49,950 nucleotides of DNA from Bacteroidota bacterium (GCA_019638695.1 JAHBTG010000014.1:1-49950), one strand, 5' to 3'; counted from the first letter of the stretch, positions 16,287 to 25,878 are shown. Notes: generated from the sequence alone by a model not told the origin. Made by a program: numbers and translations.

Positions 16287-18362
16287 ATGTCTCTTACACA
16301 TATTTCTTCTGCACCTCATAAAACGCTCCTGAAAAGTGCCTGGCAGCATATGTCTGCCGTGCAGGAGATGGCTCGCTTGTATGATGCTCACCGGGATGTG
16401 TGCAAGTATGTGCACAGCACCAGCCGCGGCCATGAGGCCGTGCAACTGGCCTGCGCCTATTTGTTGCGGCCGCATGATTTTGTATACCCTTATTATCGCG
16501 ATGAGAGTATCCTGCTGGGCATGGGCATGACGCCTTATGAGCTCATGCTGCAGCTACTGGCCAAGCGGGATGATCCCTTCTCCGGCGGACGTACCTATTA
16601 TGCGCATCCCAGCCTGAGACGGCCCGATATGCCGCAGATCCCTCACCAGAGTTCCAGCACGGGTATGCAGGCCATCCCCGCTACCGGGGCGGCTCAGGGC
16701 ATTAAATACCGGGAACAGCAGGAGCTGGGAGACTGGCCGCAGGATAGCCCTCCGTTGGTCGTGTGTTCCATAGGAGATGGCGCTATGACGGAAGGAGAGG
16801 TGAGCGAAGCCCTGCAAATGGCTGTCCTTCATAGCCTCCCTATTCTTTTCCTGGTGCAGGACAACAACTGGGGGATATCTGCCAGCGGAGAGGAAATGCG
16901 GGCAATGGACGCCGTGGAATTTGCACAGGGCTTCAAAGGCCTGGAGGCGCTGCGCATGGATGGCGCGGATTTCTTTGAGAGCTATACTACCCTAGCAAAA
17001 GTCTGTGAGGTCATCCGCAAGGAGCGCAGGCCCGTGCTGGTGCAGGCCAACTGCCCCTTGCTGGGTCACCATACCAGCGGGGTGCGCAGCGAATGGTACC
17101 GGGAAGAAGCCGAATGGTCTGAAGCCAAGGGCAATGACCCTTACCTGCGGCTGAGGGCACAACTGTTGAGCCAGGGTTTTACTGCCAGGCAACTGGACCA
17201 ACTGGCGCAGGAAACCTTTGCCAGCGTGCAGGCAGATTTTGAGCGGGCCCGCGCTGCGGCAGAACCGGAAGATCTCTTTGCCCATATCTATGCGCCCACT
17301 CCCGTGACCGAAGAACGCGGGCAGCGCAGCCCTGCAGATGCACCCACCGTGGTGATGGTGGATGCGGCTCTGCATGCCTTGCAGGAAATTATGCAGGACC
17401 ACCCCGAAGCGCTGTTGTATGGGCAGGACGTGGGGCACCGCCTTGGTGGGGTGTTCAGGGAGGCTGCTACGCTGGCGGGCAAGTTCGGTAAAGACCGGGT
17501 GTTTAATACCCCTATCCAGGAGGCCTATATTATAGGCAGCACGGCCGGTATGAGCGCCGCCGGCTGCAAACCTGTGGTGGAGGTGCAGTTTATGGACTAT
17601 GTGTGGCCAGGGCTCAACCAGTTGTTTGCAGAGCTTAGCCGCAGCTATTACCTGAGCAATGGCAAGTGGAACGTACAAGCCCTCATCCGTGTCCCTTTGG
17701 GCGCATATGGCAGCGGAGGGCCTTTCCACAGCAGTAGCCTGGAGAGTGTGATCGCCAATATCCGCGGTGTGAAGATTGCCTATCCCAGCACTGCTGCCGA
17801 TATGAAGGGCCTTTTCAAAGCTGCTTTTTATGACCCTAATCCCGTGGTATTGCTGGAACACAAGGGGCTTTACTGGAGCAAGGTGCCCGGTACCGGCGCT
17901 GCCAAAACACCCGAGCCCGACAGAGACTATATTATTCCCCTGGGCAAAGGCCGCATAGTGCAGGAAGCCGGCGAAGAGGCTGTCCGTAAAGGCACCAGTT
18001 GCCTGGTGGTGACCTATGGGATGGGCGTGCACTGGACGCTCAATGCCGGTAAACACTTCCCCGGCCGGGTGGAGATCCTGGACCTACGTTCCCTGGAGCC
18101 GCTGGACTGGGACCTCATTGCCAGCCGGGTGCCTGTACACAATAAGGTGCTGGTGGTGACCGAAGAGCCCGCTCCCAACTCTTTTGCCGAAGCGCTTACC
18201 GGGCGCATAGCCACACAGTTCTTTCGTGTGCTGGATGCCCCGGTGATGCTGGTGGGCAGCGAGAATACCCCCGCCATACCGCTCAACAGCGGCCTGGAGC
18301 AGCAGTTCCTCCCCAGTGCAGACAAGGTGGCCGCCCGGCTGGAAGAGTTGCTGGGGTGGTAA
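16287..18362 (+). CDS. Fused alpha/beta E1 component of a 2-oxoacid (probably branched-chain) dehydrogenase
   Basis: This 691-residue protein joins two subunits that are separate in many bacteria. Residues about 1-330 are the alpha part, with thiamine-diphosphate motif GDGAMTEG (163-170) and DNNWGIS (192-198), and HTSGVRSEWYR in the phosphorylation-loop region. Residues about 350-691 are the beta part (LLYGQDVGHRLGGVFREA, FNTPIQEAYIIGSTAGMSAA, VEVQFMDYVWPGLNQL, PFHSSSLES). The enzyme decarboxylates a 2-oxoacid and passes the acyl group to E2. The fused form is common for branched-chain or 2-oxoisovalerate E1 in Bacteroidota. No E2 or E3 gene is adjacent. It converges on the M1 peptidase gene with a 15-bp gap. 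Confidence 0.9.
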   Translation: MSLTHISSAPHKTLLKSAWQHMSAVQEMARLYDAHRDVCKYVHSTSRGHEAVQLACAYLLRPHDFVYPYYRDESILLGMGMTPYELMLQLLAKRDDPFSGGRTYYAHPSLRRPDMPQIPHQSSSTGMQAIPATGAAQGIKYREQQELGDWPQDSPPLVVCSIGDGAMTEGEVSEALQMAVLHSLPILFLVQDNNWGISASGEEMRAMDAVEFAQGFKGLEALRMDGADFFESYTTLAKVCEVIRKERRPVLVQANCPLLGHHTSGVRSEWYREEAEWSEAKGNDPYLRLRAQLLSQGFTARQLDQLAQETFASVQADFERARAAAEPEDLFAHIYAPTPVTEERGQRSPADAPTVVMVDAALHALQEIMQDHPEALLYGQDVGHRLGGVFREAATLAGKFGKDRVFNTPIQEAYIIGSTAGMSAAGCKPVVEVQFMDYVWPGLNQLFAELSRSYYLSNGKWNVQALIRVPLGAYGSGGPFHSSSLESVIANIRGVKIAYPSTAADMKGLFKAAFYDPNPVVLLEHKGLYWSKVPGTGAAKTPEPDRDYIIPLGKGRIVQEAGEEAVRKGTSCLVVTYGMGVHWTLNAGKHFPGRVEILDLRSLEPLDWDLIASRVPVHNKVLVVTEEPAPNSFAEALTGRIATQFFRVLDAPVMLVGSENTPAIPLNSGLEQQFLPSADKVAARLEELLGW

Positions 18363-18377
18363 CAGCCAGTTTCCGGT

Positions 18378-20801
18378 CTATTTCTCAAATACGGGTTTCA
18401 GAATTTCCTTTTCCCAGGGTTGCCAGTTGCGGCTCCGGTAGAAGGCCAGTACCTGTGCACGGTAAGCGGTTTTCCCCAGGTAATACTTCAGGGCATCCTG
18501 TGCCGGTCCTGCCAGGCGGGTATTGGGGCTCAGCGCTGCATCGGAGAGGTTTTGCAGCAGAGTATTATCCACGTAGTTAAGGTCGGTGAGTGCCTGTATA
18601 GCGGATATGCGGGTGCGGAACTCATAACTGGGGCCGGCATATGCTACCAGCAAAGCCAGTGACTTGCCGTCTCCTGACTGGGCAGACAGGGTAAGCCAGT
18701 CGATCTCCAGGCGTTTGCCCACACTGCCCTGCTGGGAGGCCGTTTGTTGCAGGTAGCGGCGCGCATGGGCAGGATAGTCTGCACACAGCTTCTTCAGCAC
18801 CTCGCGGATGACGTCATAGCTGCTATCGGCCAGCAGCGACTCATAGCCGGGGCGCAAGGCTTCGGGTATGTGGCGGATATGTTGCACGCAGGCTTTGCGC
18901 ACGTTCACATCTGGGTGTTGGAGTGCTTTGCGGATAAGCGCCTGACTTTCGGCATGCGGATCATTCGCCAGCTGACGGACGATCTCTGCGGGTACTGCAT
19001 GGAACTTCTCCCGTGCAAATACCTGTGCCAGCAGTGTGCGTTTGCGGTCGGCCGGCACGGTGTCCAGCGCCGCCACCGCATCATAACGGTCTATCATAAG
19101 AGGGGCCTTCAGCGCTTGTGCTTCCAGTTCCCGGAAGGGTTTGCGGAAAGTTACCTGCTTGAGTACATGGCTGCCCGGGTCAAAGAGTACGAAGTCAATG
19201 GTTTTATTACCGGGGTTGGGGAGGTTCAGGATGTGGTAAGCCTTTTCTATCCATACCCGCTGATGATCCCGGCTGCCGTCTGTATAATGTACTTCGATGT
19301 CTATGGGCATTTTGAACGGGCCAATGAGGGCATGCTGTTCGTGGATCTGCTCCACCAGGATTTCCGTGTAGCGCTTCCCGTCCACCTGTTCGTCTTCATA
19401 GCTTACCCGGTAATGCGGTTCGCCCCCCCGGTACACCCATTGGTCGAAGAACCAGTGGGGAGATAGGCCCAGGGTATCCTGGAAAGCCTGGTAGAGATCA
19501 TTGGTCTCCACATTGGCATAGGCATGCTTTTTCAGGTAGTGATAGATGACACGGCGGTAAGCGTCTTCGCCAAACGTATGCAGCATCATATCCAGCACGG
19601 CACTGCCTTTGGGGTACCAGCGGGTAGTCCCTCCGGACAGGGAGCGGATAGGGTGATTGTCGGTTTTGGCAGCGTGCAATGCACTGTTGTGCTCTCCCCT
19701 GCGCTGCCATTGGTAGGCATCTTCTCCATATACCTCGCGGGTGAACAGTTTGGGGTAGAACGTGGCGAAGCTTTCCTGCAGCCAGCCTTCCTTGCTGCTG
19801 CGCCCGGTGATCAGGTCGCCGAACCACTGGTGCGTAAGCTCATGGACGTTCACGTTGATATAGTTACGGTCCAGGCTGTCGCGTTTGTTGCCGCAGAAGA
19901 AATCGCCGAACAGGGTAGCCGTGGTATTTTCCATGGCGCCGTACATAAAGTCCGCCACGGGTATCTGGCTATAGCTTTCCCAGGGGAAAGCAATGCCCAG
20001 GTGCTTCTCCATGAACTCTATGCTTTCCACACTGTACCGGTAGATGGTTTCCTTGCGGTCTTCGTGTTCCGGGTAATACCACAGGCGCACGGGCAGGCCG
20101 TTCCGGGTTTTGGTCTCCATGATCTTGTATTCGCCTATACCCAGCATCAGCAGGTAATTGGGGTGGCGGTGCGTCATGCGATAATGCCAGGTGGTGGTGC
20201 CGTTGCCATTCTCTTTTTGGCTGACCAGTGTGCCGTTGCTCAGCACCTGGTATTTGCTTTCGAACGTCACATGATTTTCAGTGATCATCTTGTCGTTGCC
20301 AAAGTCATAGCTGGGGATCCAGTAGCGGTTGTCTATGCCTTGTCCCTGGGTCCATATCTGCTTCTTGTGCAGGCCCTTAGGGTCGTTCCAGCCGATAAAG
20401 TAGATACCCTTGCGGGGGGTACAGGTGTATTCAAAGGTGATGCGCCCGTTCTGTTCCTCCCAGGTCAGGGGTTTGTCCGGGTGCAGGGTGACACCTGTGG
20501 CGCTGGTGGTAAAACGCACCGGCTGGCCGTTCAGCGTGGCAGACTTTATCTGAATGCCGGGCGCATCGAAGAACAACGTATCCACTCGCTGCTGTAGCAC
20601 CCGGAAGTAATGCGTCACTTTACCGTTCACCCGGCCATCTTTGGGTACAAACGACACGTGCAGCTCCTGTCGTTCGATATTCAGGCTATGCTCCCTGGGT
20701 TCTTCATCGTTCAGATGATGATAGTGGCAGCTCATGTGCGGGAGCTGTGCCTGAACGCTATATATACCCAGCAGGCAAAAGAGAATCAGTAGCTTTTTCA
20801 T
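18378..20801 (-). CDS. M1-family zinc aminopeptidase, exported
   Basis: This 807-residue protein has a signal peptide (MKKLLILFCLLGIYSVQAQ). It shows the M1 exopeptidase motif GAMEN (288-292) and the zinc site HELTH (320-324), with the third ligand Glu343 in GWLQESFATF. The catalytic Tyr region follows, then a C-terminal helical repeat section (about 560-800). It probably trims N-terminal residues from peptides in the periplasm or at the cell surface. The family is well known and the motifs are complete. The gap upstream to 20890 is too short for a gene. Confidence 0.93.
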   Translation of the reverse strand: MKKLLILFCLLGIYSVQAQLPHMSCHYHHLNDEEPREHSLNIERQELHVSFVPKDGRVNGKVTHYFRVLQQRVDTLFFDAPGIQIKSATLNGQPVRFTTSATGVTLHPDKPLTWEEQNGRITFEYTCTPRKGIYFIGWNDPKGLHKKQIWTQGQGIDNRYWIPSYDFGNDKMITENHVTFESKYQVLSNGTLVSQKENGNGTTTWHYRMTHRHPNYLLMLGIGEYKIMETKTRNGLPVRLWYYPEHEDRKETIYRYSVESIEFMEKHLGIAFPWESYSQIPVADFMYGAMENTTATLFGDFFCGNKRDSLDRNYINVNVHELTHQWFGDLITGRSSKEGWLQESFATFYPKLFTREVYGEDAYQWQRRGEHNSALHAAKTDNHPIRSLSGGTTRWYPKGSAVLDMMLHTFGEDAYRRVIYHYLKKHAYANVETNDLYQAFQDTLGLSPHWFFDQWVYRGGEPHYRVSYEDEQVDGKRYTEILVEQIHEQHALIGPFKMPIDIEVHYTDGSRDHQRVWIEKAYHILNLPNPGNKTIDFVLFDPGSHVLKQVTFRKPFRELEAQALKAPLMIDRYDAVAALDTVPADRKRTLLAQVFAREKFHAVPAEIVRQLANDPHAESQALIRKALQHPDVNVRKACVQHIRHIPEALRPGYESLLADSSYDVIREVLKKLCADYPAHARRYLQQTASQQGSVGKRLEIDWLTLSAQSGDGKSLALLVAYAGPSYEFRTRISAIQALTDLNYVDNTLLQNLSDAALSPNTRLAGPAQDALKYYLGKTAYRAQVLAFYRSRNWQPWEKEILKPVFEK

Positions 20802-20890
20802 GTGGTCAGATTACGAAAGGCTGCAAAATAAAACCTATCGGCCAAAAGGGAAGACCGTTTATCCTTTTATAGGGAAGCGGCACTACAGCC

Positions 20891-21130
20891 CGTCACGCTG
20901 AGCAATATGAATGATCTCTGCTGTGGCGGAATAACCCTCCCTAACCCCCTCCCGCAGGGAGGGGAGCCCCGCCTGCTTACTCTTCCCCCCTGCGGGAAAG
21001 AACGGCCTAAGCGAAAAGGGCGAAAAGAGGGGGGACTTGGCGGGCACTTCCGGGTAATGACTCCGGCTCCCCTCCTTTATAAGGAGGGGCAGGGGGTGGT
21101 TCTGCTGCCCCCCCCCGCTCGCACCGTTCG
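20891..21130 (+). repeat. Degenerate partial copy of the composite repeat
   Basis: It starts with a decayed version of the terminal repeat (GTCACGCTGAGC...GATCTCTG, 20891-20919). Next come a CCCTCCCGCAGGGAGGGGAG hairpin (about 20949-20968), CCTGCGGGAAAG, and the left end of the core, CGGCCTAAGCGAAAAGGGC, from 21003. After about 21035 the core is replaced by GACTCCGGCTCCCCTCC and AAGGAGGGG...GGTTCTGCTG (about 21045-21112). That part recurs inverted at about 37085-37148. The order up to the core matches 36648-36778. There is no gene in 20802-21618. Confidence 0.65.
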
Positions 21131-21132
21131 GC

Positions 21133-21469
21133 GTCATCCTGAGCGCAGCGAAGGATCTCTGTCCTGCTGGCGCATACAGGGTACAGCCCGATTCTGTATT
21201 TGTACTTTTTTATCAAGAAAAAAGTACCAAAAAATCAAGGCTGAACCGAAAAGGGCGGCGTGCACGGCCTTTCGGCGGCCCAAAACAAACTCGCCTCCTT
21301 ACAGGGGCTCAAACAGTGTTTTGGGCGATTCGCCTGGCGGCCGCTCCCGCGGTTTCGCCCTTTTCGCTTAGGCCGTTTGGGCAGGGAAGTGCTCTCCCCT
21401 CCCTGTAGGAGGGGTTGGGGGGAGAGTTATTCCAATAGGGCAGAGATCCTTCGCTGCGCTTAGGAGGAC
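21133..21469 (-). repeat. Composite repeat copy 2, bounded by inverted termini; core 21234-21375
   Basis: The outer ends are 29-bp inverted repeats with two mismatches: 21133-21161 (begins GTCATCCTGAGCG) and 21441-21469 (ends in the complement). Inside, on the minus strand, lie a GGGAATAAC-type stretch, a CCCTCC/GGAGGG hairpin, the structured core (21234-21375), and the GTAC hairpin. The hairpin arms are GTACTTTTTT (21202-21211) and AAAAAAGTAC (21218-21227). The core arms are of the same class as copy 1. It lies head to head with the partial copy at 20891-21130. No transposase is encoded, so any mobility would depend on an enzyme elsewhere. Confidence 0.75.
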
Positions 21470-21560
21470 GCGGGGGAGTATGCGAAGAATGCTGCCGAAA
21501 ACCAGTTCGGCATAACGGATGTGGGTGGCGTACCGCCCCCTGAAGAGGGGATACTTCACC

Positions 21561-21597
21561 AAAACAGGGGCCCCCCGGAATGAAGTGCCCCTGTTTT
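21561..21597 (-). terminator. Rho-independent terminator of the E1 beta gene
   Basis: AAAACAGGGGC (21561-21571) pairs perfectly with GCCCCTGTTTT (21587-21597). It lies 21 bp after the stop codon of the minus-strand gene at 21619. The A-rich outer end gives a U run on the minus-strand transcript. Confidence 0.75.
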
Positions 21598-21618
21598 CGT
21601 AAGATGTGAATCCCCGGT

Positions 21619-22602
21619 TTAGTTGCGGTATAGCACCTGGCGCACAGCTTCTATGATGCGCGCAGGATTGGGCAGGCACTCCTCGATAAGGGTGGGTGCA
21701 TAGGGCAGGGGAGTGTCCCGGTTAGTTACGCGGATCACGGGAGCATCCATGTAGTCGAACGCATGACGCTGCACATGGTAGGTGATCTCGGAAGAGAGGC
21801 TGCCCAGCGGCCAGGCCTCTTCTACCACCACCAGGCGGTTGGTCTTGCGGATGCTGGCAACAATGGTATCGTAGTCCATGGGGCGCACGGTGAGCAGGTC
21901 TATGACTTCTGCATCTATACCCTGGGCTTCCAGCTGCTTCACGGCATCCATTACGGTATGCAGCATTTTGCCGAAAGTCACGATGGTCACCTCATTGCCG
22001 GGGCGCACGATCTCGGCTTTGCCGATGGGCAGGATATAATCGGCATCGTCGGGCACCTGGCCTTTCATACCATACATCAATTCACTCTCCATGAATATGA
22101 TGGGATTCTCATCCCGAATGGAGGCTTTGAGCAATCCCTTGGCGGTGCGGGGGGTGCTGGGCACTACCACCTTGAGGCCGGGGGTATTAGCATACCAGTT
22201 CTCAAAGTTCTGGCTGTGCTGCTGGGCCAGCTGGCCGGCATTGCCAGTGGCACCCCGGAATACCATGGGTGCGCCAAACTGACCTGCACTCATCTGGCGC
22301 ATCTTTGCGGCGCTGTTGACAATGGCGTCTATGGCCAGCAGGGCAAAGTTCCAGGTCATGAACTCCACTACAGGGCGCAGGCCCGCCATAGCGGCGCCCA
22401 CTCCCACACCGGCAAAACCCAGCTCGGAGATGGGGGTGTCTATGATGCGTTTCTCGCCAAACTCGGCCAGCAAGCCCTCGGTTACCTTGTAAGCACCGTT
22501 GTACTCGGCTACTTCTTCGCCCATGATAAACACGCGCTCATCGCGCAGCATTTCCTCGCGCAGGGCGGCACGCAGGGCTTCTCTGAATTGTAGTTCTGCC
22601 AT
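21619..22602 (-). CDS. pdhB: Pyruvate dehydrogenase E1 component, beta subunit
   Basis: The protein has 327 residues, the usual length for stand-alone E1 beta. It begins MAELQFREALRAALREEM and shows VFIMGEEVAEYNGAYKVTEG, IIDTPISELGFAGVGVGAAM, EFMTWNFALLAIDAIVNSAA and FRGATGNAGQLAQQHSQNFE. These match PDH-type rather than branched-chain E1 beta. With an alpha partner it decarboxylates pyruvate using thiamine diphosphate. The alpha subunit, E2 and E3 are not in this window. The fused E1 at 16287 carries its own beta half, so this gene probably serves a separate complex. Confidence 0.9.
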   Translation of the reverse strand: MAELQFREALRAALREEMLRDERVFIMGEEVAEYNGAYKVTEGLLAEFGEKRIIDTPISELGFAGVGVGAAMAGLRPVVEFMTWNFALLAIDAIVNSAAKMRQMSAGQFGAPMVFRGATGNAGQLAQQHSQNFENWYANTPGLKVVVPSTPRTAKGLLKASIRDENPIIFMESELMYGMKGQVPDDADYILPIGKAEIVRPGNEVTIVTFGKMLHTVMDAVKQLEAQGIDAEVIDLLTVRPMDYDTIVASIRKTNRLVVVEEAWPLGSLSSEITYHVQRHAFDYMDAPVIRVTNRDTPLPYAPTLIEECLPNPARIIEAVRQVLYRN

Positions 22603-22689
22603 GGTAGAAGATAAGGGATGGAAGTGTGGACGAAATTAGGAAAACTTGGCTTTCACAAGCTGCCTGGCCGGTAAATACGGCAGATAAGT

Positions 22690-23694
22690 TTAGCGGATAG
22701 CAGGTAGCTGGTCGGAGTTCTCGTCGGGCACGCCCAGCTTGCTGATGCGGGGTTTGGCTACCGGCACCAGCAGTTCCCAGCTTTCCCCGGTACGCACAGG
22801 CAGCTCCAGGCCGTTCAGCCAGGGGTTGAGCCACATGATCATCTTGTAAGTGGTGCCGTGGTCGGCGGCAAACTTCACCAGGTTGGTAGTTTGGTTCACC
22901 CGCACCACCCGGGTGGCGGGCGGGGTATAACGGTCCTTCATGGGCACATGGTAGCCATATTTCTCCGGGTTACGGAGTACATACTTGAATGCCGCGATGC
23001 GGAAGATATAGCGGCTGGTCTCCTGGTTCAGGTGGAGGTCGTAATAGTTCTGCTGCGCCTGGGAACGCATGTTATAGCTGAGCCCGCCTGCACCCATGTT
23101 GTAGGAAGCTGCCGCCAGTGTCCAGCTGTTGAACTGGCGATAGCTTTCCTTGAGGTACCGGCAGGCCGCGCGGGCGCTTTTGAGCGGATGATTGCGTTCG
23201 TCCATAAAGGCATCCTGGCGCAGCTGGAAGTCCCGCCCGGTCTGGGGCATGAACTGCCAGTATCCCTGCGCGCCGGCCAGGGAGGTGGCGTTGCGCACGG
23301 CGCTTTCAGCTACCATCAGGTAGATGAAATCTTCGGGCACACCTTCCTCTCGCAGGATCTGCCGCATGGGCTGCTCCCAGCGGTTGAGCCGTTTGAGGAT
23401 CATGGTAGTGGTGGCGAAGTCGTAGATGGTGATCATCATCTCCCGCTCGAAACGTTCGCGTACTTCTTCATCCTGCAGGGGCATCGTTTCTCCGCAGAAA
23501 TCCACTTGCCGGGGCATTTGCACCTGCCCGAAGGCCGCCGGTTTCTCACCGGTGCCTTCTCCCGGGCCGGGACTGCCGGAAGAAAAGATGAACAGCGTAC
23601 CCAGGGTGCCTGCTACCAGCAACAGGGCACTGAAGGAGAATAACCGGATGCCTCTTTTGGGCTTGGAGATGGGGGAGTGCATGGATAAAGACAT
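22690..23694 (-). CDS. Membrane-anchored lytic transglycosylase (SLT domain, MltD-like)
   Basis: This 334-residue protein has an N-terminal membrane anchor or signal at about 18-37. After a linker comes the SLT fold at about 110-240: FIYLMVAESAVRNATSLAGA with catalytic Glu130, then GYWQFMPQTGRDF and AAASYNMGAGGL. Residues about 265-315 (TNLVKFAADHGTTYKMIMWL, ending in a short LLVPVAK) look like a degenerate LysM peptidoglycan-binding module. The enzyme cleaves glycan strands to 1,6-anhydro products. It lies 9 bp downstream of the VWA gene and is probably co-transcribed with it. A second in-frame ATG four codons later is also possible. Confidence 0.88.
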   Translation of the reverse strand: MSLSMHSPISKPKRGIRLFSFSALLLVAGTLGTLFIFSSGSPGPGEGTGEKPAAFGQVQMPRQVDFCGETMPLQDEEVRERFEREMMITIYDFATTTMILKRLNRWEQPMRQILREEGVPEDFIYLMVAESAVRNATSLAGAQGYWQFMPQTGRDFQLRQDAFMDERNHPLKSARAACRYLKESYRQFNSWTLAAASYNMGAGGLSYNMRSQAQQNYYDLHLNQETSRYIFRIAAFKYVLRNPEKYGYHVPMKDRYTPPATRVVRVNQTTNLVKFAADHGTTYKMIMWLNPWLNGLELPVRTGESWELLVPVAKPRISKLGVPDENSDQLPAIR

Positions 23695-23703
23695 AAAGAA
23701 GAT

Positions 23704-25863
23704 CTAAACCTGGCCCTGGCGTTTGCGGAGTATCCATTCTGTGGACAGCAGGGCCAGGATACAGAGCAGGGGCAGCCAGTAACGGTGCAGGCTGCGGGAA
23801 CTGCGCCGGAGTTCGGCCATGGGCTGCAGGGTGGGCGAGGCCAGGATCTTGTCCGCCAGCCGGTCCAGTTGTTTACTATAGAAGAAAGCGCCGTCCGTTT
23901 GCAGGGCCAGCTGCCGCATCAGGGGTTCATCTGCCCGCAGGTTCCGGTATTCTATGGCCGACCTGCCCAGTGTGAATGCGCCGTTATCTGTGCCCAGCGC
24001 CTGAGCGCCCTGCTTGCCCGAGGCTACGTAGGTATACACACCGGGCGCCAGGTTATCTATAGAAAGGCCGTAGGTGGCCGGGGGATCTTCCTGCAGGAAG
24101 TAGTCTGTCTGCTGGCCTTTTTCGTCTTTGATGGCCAGGCGGATCTCGGCGCCCTTGACAGGTTTGTTACTGTCGTCATAAGCTTCACCGCGAAACACGA
24201 CCCGTTCTTCCCCGGATAAGGCACGCCTCGTGGGGTATACCCGGAACCGCTGGCCTTTTTCCACGGTAGCCAGCCAGTCGATCAGGTTTAAGATCCAGTT
24301 GTCAAAGTGCTCAAAATGACCACTTTGTGAGAAGTTATGCACGCGAAGCCGCCATAAGCCTTCTGCCGTAAAGGTTACGGCCTTGCGGCCGTCGTGCTCC
24401 TGCAATACCAACAGGGGATAGTCCAGCGCCACGCTCTTGATACGGGCCTTGCCATAGGCTTGGGCTCCGGCCTGGAGGTTCCACTCGGTTTCTAGTCGCA
24501 GGAGAGGCGGGGCGGTCTGTAACCAATCGTTAAAGCCTGAGGCGTCTTCTGTGCGGTAGGTGCTGTGGTTGCGGTAAGCCGGGTCCAGGTATAGGAAGGC
24601 TTCGGCCAGCGTGGGCGCAGGCTTGCGTGGGGCCACACCTGTAAACTCTGCCTGGCGGGTGTGCACTCCAAAGCGGGTGTGCGTACCCAGTATATGCAGC
24701 AAGGGAGTATGGCGGCGGGAGACCTCTGCGTATACGCGCTCCAGCACGTTGTTGTCGGCAGGCAGGGTGGGGTAGCTGTGCAGGATAAACAGGTCTGCTT
24801 TGCCGAAGTCTGCAGCGGCAGGGTCTGTGAAAAAACTGCCGGCATCGCGGCGCACATATTCCGTGACCTCGAAGCGTTTGCTCAGCCGGAACAGCTGCTT
24901 GAGGGCACCGATATCGGGGTGGGGGGCTCCGGCCAGGATGACCACCCGGAACCGGTTATCCCTGACGTCTATGAAGAACCGCTGCTGGTTGTTCAGGTAA
25001 CTGATCTCTCCGTCCTTCCGGGTGATCACCACATCCCAGGCCTGTATGCTCGGTTCCGTCATTTTCAGGTTGAATTCTACCTGTTTAGCGGGTTCATTAT
25101 CAGATAGTTGTGTGACGGCTCCCGCCACGCGGTTCCCGTTCTTCAGCAGGGTGACTTCCACGGGAATATTGCCGTATCCGTGCTGGCGCACCTGTACCAT
25201 AACTGGGGTTTCGGCCTCCAGGTAGCTGGTTTCGTTGTGGAAGATGGCTTCTATCTGCAGGTCTTTGGGAGCGGTGGTATCGCCCAGCAGCACGGTGAAC
25301 AGGGGCGCCTTGAGCTGTTCGGCGGCGGTGCGCGGACTCCGTCCCCCGGTCTGGATGCCGTCCGAAAGCAACACCACAGCGCCCAGGTTCTGGCTGGCGT
25401 AACGCCCGGCCACCTGCTGCAATACCCCCCCGATATCCGTGCCTTGTGCCTTGTGGGTGAGGCTGTCCGGGGTGGAGACGGGTATGGCCTCCGTACCAAA
25501 GCGGTAATGCACCACCTGGGCGCCTTTGTCGCGCAGTTTATCGCTTAGCGCATGGACCAGGGCAGGGTAGTCCCTGCGCACAAAACTGCTGTCTTTGGAG
25601 GCGGGTATGCTTTCGCTGTCATCGTGCAGCAGGACTACCAGGGGCGGGTATTTTTCCTCGCTGATGGCTGTGAGCACCGGCTCCAGCAGCAAAAGGAAGG
25701 CCAGCCATATCGCCGCAAAACGAAGTGCGGGCAGAGTGCGGCGCAACCAGCGGGGCCAGTCTGCGGGCATGCGGCGGTACATAAGCCAGGTGAGCCCGGC
25801 AGCTACGGCCGTGGTCAGCAGCAGCCAGGCTGCCGAATAGCTGAAATAGAGTTCAATATCCAA
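23704..25863 (-). CDS. Membrane protein with VWA-like domain, probable envelope protein
   Basis: The protein of 719 residues has two N-terminal membrane helices (about 8-27 and 45-66) and one C-terminal helix (about 693-712). Between them is a von Willebrand A-like domain with a MIDAS-type DxSxS (Asp81, Ser83, Ser85 in LLHDDSES) and VVLLSDGIQTGG. A region resembling glutamine-amidotransferase-like folds follows (VVILAGAPHPDIGALKQL), then a carbohydrate-fold-like segment. This layout is common in conserved Bacteroidota membrane proteins of unknown role. The only start codon before the first helix is TTG at 25861-25863. A TATCTTTG promoter box lies just seven bases upstream, implying a near-leaderless transcript. 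It precedes the lytic transglycosylase gene. Confidence 0.75.
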   Translation of the reverse strand: MDIELYFSYSAAWLLLTTAVAAGLTWLMYRRMPADWPRWLRRTLPALRFAAIWLAFLLLLEPVLTAISEEKYPPLVVLLHDDSESIPASKDSSFVRRDYPALVHALSDKLRDKGAQVVHYRFGTEAIPVSTPDSLTHKAQGTDIGGVLQQVAGRYASQNLGAVVLLSDGIQTGGRSPRTAAEQLKAPLFTVLLGDTTAPKDLQIEAIFHNETSYLEAETPVMVQVRQHGYGNIPVEVTLLKNGNRVAGAVTQLSDNEPAKQVEFNLKMTEPSIQAWDVVITRKDGEISYLNNQQRFFIDVRDNRFRVVILAGAPHPDIGALKQLFRLSKRFEVTEYVRRDAGSFFTDPAAADFGKADLFILHSYPTLPADNNVLERVYAEVSRRHTPLLHILGTHTRFGVHTRQAEFTGVAPRKPAPTLAEAFLYLDPAYRNHSTYRTEDASGFNDWLQTAPPLLRLETEWNLQAGAQAYGKARIKSVALDYPLLVLQEHDGRKAVTFTAEGLWRLRVHNFSQSGHFEHFDNWILNLIDWLATVEKGQRFRVYPTRRALSGEERVVFRGEAYDDSNKPVKGAEIRLAIKDEKGQQTDYFLQEDPPATYGLSIDNLAPGVYTYVASGKQGAQALGTDNGAFTLGRSAIEYRNLRADEPLMRQLALQTDGAFFYSKQLDRLADKILASPTLQPMAELRRSSRSLHRYWLPLLCILALLSTEWILRKRQGQV

Positions 25864-25870
25864 GGTAAGG

Positions 25871-25878
25871 CAAAGATA
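25871..25878 (-). promoter_or_regulatory. Bacteroidota -7 promoter box of the VWA operon
   Basis: On the minus strand TATCTTTG matches TAnnTTTG exactly. It ends seven bases before the TTG start codon, so the transcript would have almost no leader. Apart from this box, the intergenic stretch 25879-26001 shows nothing recognisable. Confidence 0.5.
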
